A DNA stretch of 64,000 nt from Flavivirga amylovorans. Lineage in GTDB: Bacteria; Bacteroidota; Bacteroidia; Flavobacteriales; Flavobacteriaceae. Every line of letters begins with the position of its first letter. The first letter of the stretch is position 1. Below, one piece after another: positions 17,802 to 25,989 of this stretch. The position numbers and the translations under genes are program-made. Where the stretch lies: positions 682,001-746,000 of the forward strand of contig NZ_JAUOEM010000003.1 in the NCBI RefSeq assembly GCF_030540875.1, given 5' to 3'. The notes under the pieces are model-generated. The model saw only the letters and a program-made list of their open reading frames with translations. It was not told the DNA's origin and searched no databases.

Positions 17802-18305
17802 CTAAAAATTATACTTTTTCTTAAACCTTTCGGATGCTAAATAATTATAGATACTATAAATTAGGCTTCCTAAGATTAAGCATTTAAAAAAGATTCCTCT
17901 TGTTAAACTATCTGGATTTATAGCATAATTTATACCATAAACAAATAACAGAACAATTATTGGAATAATTAAAAAAAGCATGGGAGCCTTCTTTAAAAGA
18001 ACCCCACTTGCTAAAATTACTATAATAACAACTGTATTAAAAATTAATGCTAATAAATCATTTAACAATACTGAAAAATTTATGATTACTCCTAAAAGAT
18101 ACAATCCTGCCGCTAAAAAAAGTAGTTGCTGGCTTTTAGTTAGGGAGTCTTCAGCATCAAAAATAATTCCCTTTTTCCCAATGAATCTACCTATATGAAT
18201 TGATTTTTCTTTTTCAGTTCCATTAAAAGGGAATTCACATTTAGGACATAAATTCACATTAAGATCGCTATCATTTTTACAGGCTGGACACGCTTTATTT
18301 TCCAT
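17802..18305 (-). CDS. Zinc-ribbon membrane protein
   Basis: A 167-residue protein. The N-terminus has two Cys pairs, CPAC (residues 5-8) and CPKC (residues 20-23), forming a zinc ribbon. After residue 50 come about four hydrophobic helices (LFLAAGLYLLGVIINFSV, IFNTVVIIVILASGVLL, MLFLIIPIIVLLFVYGI, CLILGSLIYSIYNYLA), so it is an inner-membrane protein. Its ATG overlaps the stop of the HdrB-like gene by one base (TAATG), which suggests translational coupling. Function unknown; the ribbon may bind a partner or nucleic acid. Confidence 0.75.
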   Translation of the reverse strand: MENKACPACKNDSDLNVNLCPKCEFPFNGTEKEKSIHIGRFIGKKGIIFDAEDSLTKSQQLLFLAAGLYLLGVIINFSVLLNDLLALIFNTVVIIVILASGVLLKKAPMLFLIIPIIVLLFVYGINYAINPDSLTRGIFFKCLILGSLIYSIYNYLASERFKKKYNF

Positions 18306-19096
18306 TACAAATCCTGAGCATTAGCTATTAGCTCAGCAATATCCATAACTTCAACATCGCTTTCTTTTTCTTTAGCTTTTACGCCATCGGTCATCATGGT
18401 ATTACAAAATGGACAACCAGCAGCGATAATCTCTGGTTTTAATTCTAAAGCTTGTTCAGTACGTTCAACATTAACTTCTTTATCACCTTTTTCAGCATCT
18501 TTAAACATTTGAGCGCCTCCTGCCCCACAACATAAACCGTTGCGTCTACAATTTTTCATTTCAACGAGTTCTGCCTCTAATTTTTGTATAAGCTCTCTTG
18601 GAGCTTCATAAACATTATTGGCTCTACCTAAATAACAAGGGTCATGGAATGTTATACGCTTTCCTTTAAATTGCCCACCTTCTATAGTTAAACGCCCTTC
18701 ATCCAGCAACGTTTTTAAAAACTGAGTATGGTGCATAACGTCATAAGTACCTCCTAATTCTGGATATTCATTTTTTATGGTGTTAAAACAATGCGGACAA
18801 GCTGTTACTATTTTTTTTACTTCATAAGCATTTAGAACCTCAATGTTGGTAACTGCTTGCATTTGAAACAAGAATTCATTTCCAGCTCGTTTTGCAGGAT
18901 CTCCAGTACAACTTTCTTCAGTTCCTAATACTGCAAATTCGACATTGGCTTTGTTTAATAACTTAACAAATGCTTTTGTTATTTTTTTTGCTCTATCATC
19001 AAAACTACCTGCACAACCCACCCAAAATAATACTTCTGGTTGCTTGCCTTGAGCCATAAATTCTGCCATAGTTGGTACTTTTAATAATTCGCTCAT
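18305..19096 (-). CDS. HdrB/LutA-like (Fe-S)-binding oxidoreductase subunit with CCG domains
   Basis: A 263-residue soluble protein with two cysteine-rich CCG domains: VGCAGSFDDRA and TACPHCFNTIKNEYPE in the first half, HDPCYLGRANNVYE, NGLCCGAGGAQMF and AAGCPFCNTMMTDG in the second. This is the family of heterodisulfide reductase subunit B, GlpC and LutA/YkgE, in which the cysteines hold a non-cubane or 4Fe-4S cluster. It follows the HdrC-like membrane subunit by 47 bp and is almost certainly its partner. Electron donor and acceptor are unknown. Note the Met start MSELLKVPTMAEFM is conserved in style for Flavobacteriia. Confidence 0.88.
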   Translation of the reverse strand: MSELLKVPTMAEFMAQGKQPEVLFWVGCAGSFDDRAKKITKAFVKLLNKANVEFAVLGTEESCTGDPAKRAGNEFLFQMQAVTNIEVLNAYEVKKIVTACPHCFNTIKNEYPELGGTYDVMHHTQFLKTLLDEGRLTIEGGQFKGKRITFHDPCYLGRANNVYEAPRELIQKLEAELVEMKNCRRNGLCCGAGGAQMFKDAEKGDKEVNVERTEQALELKPEIIAAGCPFCNTMMTDGVKAKEKESDVEVMDIAELIANAQDL

Positions 19097-19143
19097 TTTC
19101 TATTTTGAATTTTTGAATTTATAAATATTAAGCATGGAATAAA

Positions 19144-20457
19144 CTATTCGTTTTTCCAATTTAATCGATCCATTTGGTTGTACGGCCATGGTGCGCCATT
19201 ATTCTCAATATTTGTCATCATGTTATTTAATTCTACAGGAGCAGCAGACTGTTCCATAACTAAATAACGACGCATATCTAAAATGATCGATAACGGATCT
19301 ATACTTACCGGGCAAGCTTCTACGCAAGCGTTACATGAAGTACATGCCCAAAGTTCTTCTTTAGTAATATAATCATCTAAGAGTTGTTTTCCATCTTCTT
19401 TAAACGTACCATTATTGGCATCAATATTTTTTCCTACTTCCTCTAAACGATCCCGCGTATCCATCATAATTTTACGAGGCGATAATTTTTTGCCTGTCTG
19501 ATTTGCTGGACACTCACTAGTACACCGTCCGCATTCTGTACATGTATAAGAATTTAATAACTGAACCCAACTTAAATCTTGTACATCACTTGCTCCAAAT
19601 TTAGCAGGTACCTCGCCTTCACCTTCAGTAGCTTCTTCTGGTGCTGCAAAGGGATCTATATTTGGATCCATCATCATCTTCACTTCTTTTGTTACAGCTT
19701 CCAAATTATCTAGTTGCCCTTTAGGTTTCAATTTTCCATAATATGTATTTGGAAATGCTAACAATATGTGTAAGTGCTTGGAATAATAAAGATAATTTAA
19801 GAATACTAATATTCCAACGATGTGTATCCACCATGCACCTCTTTCAATAAAATGCAAAGTACCATCAGATAAACCACTAAACCAAGGCGCTATAAATTGA
19901 CTGATTGTGTTCCCCGAATTTAAACTCTGAAAATGAACATCTGTAGCATTCATAACTAAAAATAAGGTCATCAAGACCATTTCAAAATACAGAATGTAAT
20001 TCGCATCATTTTTAGGCCAGCTAGTCATTTCTGATTTCCAAAAACGCTTCAGTTTTATAATATTCCTTCTAACCCAAAAAAGAATAACAGAAACAAACAC
20101 TAAAACTGCTAATATTTCAAAAGCACCTATTAAAATACCATATAAACTTCCTATTGATGAAAAAATACGGTGTGTTCCAAGTAAGCCATCAATAAGAATC
20201 TCTAAAACTTCAATATTAATTATTATAAAACCAATATATACTACAACATGCAAAATACCTGAAATAGGGCGACGTACCATTTTGCTTTGCCCTAAAGCAA
20301 TCATCGCCATGTTTTTCCATCGTTGGGATTTATTGTCACTAACATCTACATCTCGACCCAATTTAATATTTCTGGCAAGTTTTTTTACATTTTTAATAAA
20401 AAAACCAAGGCCTGCTATTAGTATAACTGCAAAAAGAATGTTAGGTAAATATTGCAT
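19144..20457 (-). CDS. Membrane-bound HdrC/GlpC-like (Fe-S) protein
   Basis: A 437-residue protein. It begins with a membrane helix (MQYLPNILFAVILIAGLGFF). After residue 60 there are about four more helices, with histidines that could bind haem (HVVVYIGF, HFIERGAWWIHIVGI). The C-terminal third holds two 4Fe-4S motifs, CTECGRCTSECPANQTGK and CTSCNACVEACPVSIDP. This is the architecture of a NarI-like membrane cytochrome fused to an HdrC domain. Paired with the HdrB-like gene downstream, it should exchange electrons between quinone and a soluble partner. It starts 5 bp after the MCE gene stop, so both are in one transcript. Confidence 0.88.
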   Translation of the reverse strand: MQYLPNILFAVILIAGLGFFIKNVKKLARNIKLGRDVDVSDNKSQRWKNMAMIALGQSKMVRRPISGILHVVVYIGFIIINIEVLEILIDGLLGTHRIFSSIGSLYGILIGAFEILAVLVFVSVILFWVRRNIIKLKRFWKSEMTSWPKNDANYILYFEMVLMTLFLVMNATDVHFQSLNSGNTISQFIAPWFSGLSDGTLHFIERGAWWIHIVGILVFLNYLYYSKHLHILLAFPNTYYGKLKPKGQLDNLEAVTKEVKMMMDPNIDPFAAPEEATEGEGEVPAKFGASDVQDLSWVQLLNSYTCTECGRCTSECPANQTGKKLSPRKIMMDTRDRLEEVGKNIDANNGTFKEDGKQLLDDYITKEELWACTSCNACVEACPVSIDPLSIILDMRRYLVMEQSAAPVELNNMMTNIENNGAPWPYNQMDRLNWKNE

Positions 20458-20462
20458 AAAGT

Positions 20463-21395
20463 TTATTTAGTTTCGTCCTCTTTATATGGAATTTCTTTTT
20501 TTGATAAAATTCTAAAATAACGTTTTGGATGTAGTTTAATATCCTTTAACAGCGCTTCCATCTCTTTAGTAGCGCCTTCCAAATTCTCATATACAGCATC
20601 ATCTTTAAGAAGTTTACCTAAAGATCCTTCTCCTTTGTTAAGAGCGCCTAACATACTATTTAAATTGTTAAGCGTTTTATTTAAAGTTTCTACAGTTGTA
20701 CCAATATTAGCATTTTTTAATTCGGTACTTAATGCTGCTAAACCATCAGCAGTTGTTTTAAATTTTTCAAGAATACTAGCTAGGTTCTTATCATTTTTAG
20801 AAAGGACGCCATTAACTGTGTTTGAGGTATTTTTAAAGGATTTTAAAGTTTCATTTAATTCTTTGATCGTACTTTTTAATCCTGCTTCAGAATTATCATT
20901 AACAAAATCATTTAAACTATTAAACAAGGTATCTGTAGCTCGTAATGTAGAATTTAATTCACTACTAATTCCCGAAAAGTTTTTTGAAAGACTAGAAACT
21001 AAACCTGTTTCTACTTCGGATTTTAAAACGTCTCCAGATTTTGCTATATCACCATCTTTAGCCAATACTATTGCTATAGCGTTTCCTCCCATTAAACTAG
21101 TTTCATAAAGTCTCACAACACTATTTTTTGAAAACTTTAACTCTTCATTCACAAAAAATGACACTCTGGTTTTTCCAGTTTTAAAATCGTAAGCGATGTC
21201 TTTAACTTTCCCTACTGGGTTTCCTCGAACTGTAACGACAGACGACTGGGTTAAGGCATTATAATCAAACTCGGTATAATAAACATTATTGGAATCGAAT
21301 AGATTTTGACCTTTTAAATAATTAAATCCAAAAATAAATAGGATGATTCCTAATATTAATAATATGCCTGTTTTAACTTCTTTTGATATTTTCAA
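20463..21395 (-). CDS. MCE/MlaD family protein
   Basis: A 310-residue protein with an N-terminal membrane anchor (GILLILGIILFIFGFNYLKG, residues 10-29) and an MCE domain at about 35-115 (VYYTEFDYNALTQSSVVTVR, GNPVGKVKDIAYDFKTGK, LYETSLMGGNAIAIVL). The rest is a long helical region rich in Asn, Leu and Lys. MCE proteins form hexameric rings in the periplasm that carry phospholipids between the membranes. The permease and ATPase of a typical Mla system are not in this window. It lies between the amidase gene and the Fe-S genes on the same strand. Confidence 0.9.
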   Translation of the reverse strand: MKISKEVKTGILLILGIILFIFGFNYLKGQNLFDSNNVYYTEFDYNALTQSSVVTVRGNPVGKVKDIAYDFKTGKTRVSFFVNEELKFSKNSVVRLYETSLMGGNAIAIVLAKDGDIAKSGDVLKSEVETGLVSSLSKNFSGISSELNSTLRATDTLFNSLNDFVNDNSEAGLKSTIKELNETLKSFKNTSNTVNGVLSKNDKNLASILEKFKTTADGLAALSTELKNANIGTTVETLNKTLNNLNSMLGALNKGEGSLGKLLKDDAVYENLEGATKEMEALLKDIKLHPKRYFRILSKKEIPYKEDETK

Positions 21396-21445
21396 ACTAA
21401 AATGTATTAGAAAACAAATTTAAAATAAATTTAAAAAGAAACCGC

Positions 21446-22561
21446 TTAATTCGTAGCCGTTTTTAAAGCATCCATTAATGCTATCTTTTTACCATTTTTA
21501 AAAGCTACGATAAAACTTGAAGTATATCCTTTTTTTGCTGCTTCTGCTTCCAGTTCTTTTATTTTATCATAACTAGATGTTGCCCCATAAAAATACTTAT
21601 AAATATGACCGTCTTTTAAACGAGAAATATCTTGTAATCCTTTAAAGTTGTATGGTTTTGTTTCAAGTACTCTAGAACTTGCTGCTATTTGAACTTTAAA
21701 TTTAATGTTTTGAGAAAACGCAATGGTTTTTTCATTATCCTCTACCAAAGTTGTGTTATCTGTATTTATGCTTAAATATTTGAGGTATTTTTTAACGGCA
21801 TTGAATAATGACTTGGTCATTATATTTTTACCCTTTTTTGAATTTAAAAAATCCTCTTCTTTTTTATGCGTTAAAAATCCTAACTCTACTAAAACACTCG
21901 GCATATAAGTATATGCTAAAACGTAAAAAATATTTTGTTTTACGCCTCTACTCCTTCTTTTTCCTATGATTTGAAATTCGTCCTCAATATATCTTGCTAA
22001 TTTAATACTGTGATCTAAATATGCTTCTTGAGCCAATTCAAGCCCCAATATAAATTCAGATGAATTAGAATTAAATCCTTTATAAACTTCAGTATCATCT
22101 TCCAATGCTATTACACTATTTTCTCGTTTTGCTACTTCTAAATTTTGTTTATTTTTAGTCGTACCTAAAACATATGTTTCTGAACCATATGCTGTTCCTT
22201 TTTTACCTGGTTGCGCATTACAATGTATTGAAATAAACAAATCAACATCTTTTTTGTTAGCTAACTCAGTTCTACCTTTTAAAGTAGGAAATATATCTTT
22301 ATCCCGTGTATAAACAATCGTAACATTTGCTAGTTGTTCTTTTATCATTTTACCTAAAGCTAATGAAACATCCAATGCAATATCTTTCTCTGTTGATTTG
22401 TATCTACCTGTACCTGGTGTCCCACTATCTCTACCTCCATGTCCTGGGTCTATCATAATTACAAATGAATTTGAAGGCGACTGACTGTAAGCGGATATAT
22501 TGAAAGAAAGTGTTAATACTATTATAAAAGATACGAAAAGTAATACTCTGTGCGTTTTCAT
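21446..22561 (-). CDS. N-acetylmuramoyl-L-alanine amidase with C-terminal SPOR-like region
   Basis: Peptidoglycan amidase of the Amidase_3 family. I choose the ATG at 22561, which gives MKTHRVLLFVSFIIVLTLSF, a proper signal peptide ending near AYSQS; a frame 14 codons longer adds MLHTFRLKLIYIHH. The 371-residue protein has the zinc-binding motifs MIDPGHGGRDSG, STEKDIAL (Glu), SIHCNAQ (His) and the catalytic Glu in VLVELGFLTHKKEE, at about residues 40-250. From about 290 the strands KVQIAASS and YKYFYG, with FIVAFKNGKKI at the end, look like a SPOR domain that binds denuded glycan. It is the first gene of the run continuing through the MCE and Fe-S genes and is divergent from lptD. Confidence 0.92.
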   Translation of the reverse strand: MKTHRVLLFVSFIIVLTLSFNISAYSQSPSNSFVIMIDPGHGGRDSGTPGTGRYKSTEKDIALDVSLALGKMIKEQLANVTIVYTRDKDIFPTLKGRTELANKKDVDLFISIHCNAQPGKKGTAYGSETYVLGTTKNKQNLEVAKRENSVIALEDDTEVYKGFNSNSSEFILGLELAQEAYLDHSIKLARYIEDEFQIIGKRRSRGVKQNIFYVLAYTYMPSVLVELGFLTHKKEEDFLNSKKGKNIMTKSLFNAVKKYLKYLSINTDNTTLVEDNEKTIAFSQNIKFKVQIAASSRVLETKPYNFKGLQDISRLKDGHIYKYFYGATSSYDKIKELEAEAAKKGYTSSFIVAFKNGKKIALMDALKTATN

Positions 22562-22729
22562 GTGGTGTATATAAATTAATTTTAATCGAAACGTATGTAA
22601 CAACCTATAATATTTATTGCTTTAGAAGGATGCTTAAATAAGAGTTTTATCGATTAAAAAACTCAGTTTATTTTAATTTTAAATTTTTAATTGATTTATT
22701 AAATCAATCACAGAAAAATATATGTAATT

Positions 22730-25513
22730 TTGGCTTTTCAAAAACCGAGCCATACTTTTACAAAAATACATTTAAAAGCGTTGCATACAAACAACTTTAA
22801 AATACTTTTTGCACTAAGTTTTACAGTGTTTATTAACACGTTAAGCTTTGCTCAAGATATACCAAAAAAGGGAAAAACGATTAATCCAAGTATTAGGGAT
22901 AGCGTTATTGTTAATACAGACAGCCTACTAGTTCCTGAAATATCCGAAAAGCGTCAAGATTCTACATTGACAGATTCAGTTCCTCCTAAAAAAGAACTTT
23001 TAGAGACTATAGTTACCTACCATGCAGATGATTACACAAAATTCAATCAAAAAAAGCAAAAACTATACTTGTATAACAATGCTAAGATTGACTATGGTGA
23101 TATGAATATTACTTCGGGCAATATTGTTATTGATTATACTAAAAATACAGTATATGCAAAAGGTATCACCGATTCTATTGAAGGTTATACTCAAAAACCT
23201 GTTTTTACTCAAGGCAATAATGTTGTGGAACCCGACTCCATTATTTTTAATACTGAAACAAAAAAGGCACTTATATTTAATTCTAAAACGGAACAGGGAG
23301 AAGGTACCGTAGTTGCCCAGATTACAAAGAAGGAGAACGATTCTGTGTATTTCTTGAAAAATGCTAAATATACTACTGCAGAAGACCTTGAAGACCCAGA
23401 GTATTATATAAAGCTTAGAAAGGCAAAAATTGTTCCTGGTAAAAAAATAGTTACGGGATTGGCTAATTTATTTATTTATGATGTCCCTACTCCTATTGGA
23501 GTCCCTTTTGCTTTTTTTCCGCAAACCGAAAAGCAGACTTCTGGGGTTATAATACCTTCCTTTGGAGAGCAGAATGACCGTGGGTTCTTTTTACAAAATG
23601 GCGGGTATTATTTTGCGATTAGTGATTATGTCGATCTAGCAGTTATAGGAGACTATTACACCAATGGTAGTTATGGTATGCGAATGGAAAGTACGTATTC
23701 TAAACGTTATAAATATAGAGGTAATTTAGGTTTTAGATATGAAAATTTAATTAATAGTGAACGTGGTTTTCCAGACTACTCCAAAAACACCATTTACAAT
23801 ATACGTTGGTCACATAGTCAAGATTCTAAAGCAAACCCTAATTCACGATTTTCAGCGTCTGTTAACTTAGGTAGCAGTACCTTTTACCGTTCATCTGTAA
23901 ATCAAATAAATACAGGTGCTTTTTTAAATAACTCTTTATCATCATCTGTATCATACTCTAAAACATTTCAAGGAGAACCTCAGGTAAATTTTAGTTTAAC
24001 GGCAACTCACTCGCAAAACACTAATACAGAAGAAATAAACATGACACTTCCTACGTTTCAAGGGAGTATTGGTAGAATATATCCTTTTTCTTCAAAATCT
24101 GGCTCTAAAAAGGGGATTATTCAAAACATGAACCTCCAATATAATGTAAGAGGGGAAAATAGGATTAAAACGAACGATGAATTTTTCTTTAAAAAAGAAA
24201 TGTTTGATGACGCTAAAGCCGGTTTTCAGCATACAGTTCCATTGAGTACAAATTTTAAAATATTTAAACATTTTAGTATTAGTGCTTCTTCTAATTACAA
24301 TGAAGTATGGAGTTTTCAAACCAAAAAGAAAACATATCATCTTAGTGAGCGCGCTTTTGTAACGGATACTATTAAGAAGTTCGATTCCTTTAGAACTTAC
24401 AATTTTAGTACTAGTTTAGGTACAACAGTTTACGGTATGTTCGATTTTGAAAAAGGGAAAAAAAAGGATCGAAAAATAAAAGCTATTAGGCATGTTATGA
24501 GACCTTCTGTTAGCTATAATATAAATCCTGCTTTTCATAGATATTATGAAACTGCTGAAGTTGTAAATGCTGACGGTTTAACTAAAGCAGAAGAAGACCT
24601 CATTCTAGAAAATGTTGATTTAGAATATACACGTTTTGAACAATTATCAATTTTCGGAACACCTAATAAAGACTTTTCTAGTTCTATGGGAATTTCCTTA
24701 TCCAACAATCTAGAAGCTAAAATTCGTGATAAAGATAGTACAGCCACCGAGCCTAAAAAAGTGGTTTTATTAAATAACTTAAACTTTTCTACGTCTTATA
24801 ATTTTGCTGCTGATGAGTTTCAATGGAGTCCCGTTAGAATGAGTGGAGGCACACAGCTTTTTGATGGAAAAATGAGTGTGAATTTTGGAGCTACTTTAGA
24901 CCCCTACGCATTGGACAATAATAATAGAAAAATTAATGAATTTAATATTAATAACGGAGGGAGTCTTTTTAGATTAACAAGCGCAAACTTAACTACCAGT
25001 TGGTCAATATCCAGTAAAAAAGGGGATACAAAACAAAAAGATAAGAATATTGATGAGAATTTGCGGAGTGGCGGACGTGCAGATGATCTATTTGGAGTTT
25101 CCGAAGATTTTTCTAACCCACAGATGAATAATGATAGGGAGGATAAAAAAGAGGATGCCTCAAGTGAACATTATAATTATAAAATTCCCTGGAATTTACG
25201 TGTGGCATACGCTGTTAACTATTCGAATTCTGCACGACAGGATGAAATTTCTTCGCATTCGCTTATGTTTTCTGGAGACATCGAATTATCGCCTAAATGG
25301 TCCATAGGAGCTTCTTCTGGTTACGATTTAAAAAATGCAGGTTTCACTTTTACTCAACTACGTTTTGAACGTGATTTGTTAAGCTGGCGTATGAATTTTA
25401 GCTGGGTTCCTTTTAGCTCTAGAAGTTCATGGAATTTCTTTATTGGTATTAGATCAAGTATTTTACAAGATTTAAAATATGAGCAACGAAGACAACCAGA
25501 TATTACACTCTAA
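22730..25513 (+). CDS. lptD: LPS-assembly protein LptD (Bacteroidota type)
   Basis: Outer-membrane barrel that inserts lipopolysaccharide into the outer leaflet. The 927-residue frame begins with TTG at 22730; a second TTG at 22781 gives MHTNNFKILFALSFTVFINT and a cleaner signal peptide ending SFAQ. The start is therefore uncertain, and TAATTTTG at 22725-22732 resembles a -7 promoter element, which would favour the later one. Residues about 95-230 are the LptA-like jellyroll (QKLYLYNNAKIDYGDMNI, NIVIDYTKNTVYAKGI). The remainder is a large barrel with PIGVPFAFFPQTEKQTSGVI, a recognisable LptD segment. Length agrees with the family. ridA follows on the same strand; the amidase gene is divergent. 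Confidence 0.9.
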   Translation: MAFQKPSHTFTKIHLKALHTNNFKILFALSFTVFINTLSFAQDIPKKGKTINPSIRDSVIVNTDSLLVPEISEKRQDSTLTDSVPPKKELLETIVTYHADDYTKFNQKKQKLYLYNNAKIDYGDMNITSGNIVIDYTKNTVYAKGITDSIEGYTQKPVFTQGNNVVEPDSIIFNTETKKALIFNSKTEQGEGTVVAQITKKENDSVYFLKNAKYTTAEDLEDPEYYIKLRKAKIVPGKKIVTGLANLFIYDVPTPIGVPFAFFPQTEKQTSGVIIPSFGEQNDRGFFLQNGGYYFAISDYVDLAVIGDYYTNGSYGMRMESTYSKRYKYRGNLGFRYENLINSERGFPDYSKNTIYNIRWSHSQDSKANPNSRFSASVNLGSSTFYRSSVNQINTGAFLNNSLSSSVSYSKTFQGEPQVNFSLTATHSQNTNTEEINMTLPTFQGSIGRIYPFSSKSGSKKGIIQNMNLQYNVRGENRIKTNDEFFFKKEMFDDAKAGFQHTVPLSTNFKIFKHFSISASSNYNEVWSFQTKKKTYHLSERAFVTDTIKKFDSFRTYNFSTSLGTTVYGMFDFEKGKKKDRKIKAIRHVMRPSVSYNINPAFHRYYETAEVVNADGLTKAEEDLILENVDLEYTRFEQLSIFGTPNKDFSSSMGISLSNNLEAKIRDKDSTATEPKKVVLLNNLNFSTSYNFAADEFQWSPVRMSGGTQLFDGKMSVNFGATLDPYALDNNNRKINEFNINNGGSLFRLTSANLTTSWSISSKKGDTKQKDKNIDENLRSGGRADDLFGVSEDFSNPQMNNDREDKKEDASSEHYNYKIPWNLRVAYAVNYSNSARQDEISSHSLMFSGDIELSPKWSIGASSGYDLKNAGFTFTQLRFERDLLSWRMNFSWVPFSSRSSWNFFIGIRSSILQDLKYEQRRQPDITL

Positions 25514-25594
25514 ATATTTATAGGTTTATTTTAACAGTTTAAGGAAAGTTTAATGAAGTTTCCATTTTCGTGGAAAAAAATAAAAAATATTTCA

Positions 25595-25975
25595 ATGAAA
25601 AAGATAATTACAACAACGAATGCTCCTGCTCCTATTGGTCCTTATAATCAAGCTGTATTGAGCGGTAACACACTATATACGTCTGGACAAATTGCATTTA
25701 ATCCAAAAACAGGAGTCCTTATTTTAGATGATATAAAAACTGAAACTGCACAGGTTATGAAAAACCTTAAAGCTGTTTTAGAAGCTGCTGGTATGACTTT
25801 TGAACACGTCATAAAAACATCTATTTTTATTAGTAATATGGATGATTTTACTCAGATTAATGAGGTATACGGTAACTATTTTAATGATGTAACTGCTCCA
25901 GCTAGAGAGACTGTACAAGTCGCCAGATTACCAAAAGATGTTAATGTAGAAATTAGCATGATTGCTATTAAATAA
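25595..25975 (+). CDS. ridA: RidA family reactive intermediate deaminase
   Basis: Hydrolyses reactive enamine/imine intermediates from PLP enzymes, such as 2-aminoacrylate, to ketoacids. I choose the ATG at 25595, giving MKKIITTTNAPAPIGPYNQA and 126 residues, the usual length; a frame beginning at 25553 adds 14 residues absent from the family. Key motifs are APIGPYNQAV, LYTSGQIAFNP, NLKAVLEAAGM and RETVQVARLPKDVNVEISMI, which includes the conserved Arg that binds the carboxylate. The protein is a cytoplasmic trimer in known members. It lies 81 bp after lptD and ends 14 bp before the convergent histidine kinase gene. Confidence 0.93.
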   Translation: MKKIITTTNAPAPIGPYNQAVLSGNTLYTSGQIAFNPKTGVLILDDIKTETAQVMKNLKAVLEAAGMTFEHVIKTSIFISNMDDFTQINEVYGNYFNDVTAPARETVQVARLPKDVNVEISMIAIK

Positions 25976-25989
25976 ATAGTTTTTTAAGC

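Noticed and set aside
20635-21108. 157-codon frame antisense to the MCE gene
   Set aside because: Arises from the helical, low-complexity codon pattern of the real gene; no start context.
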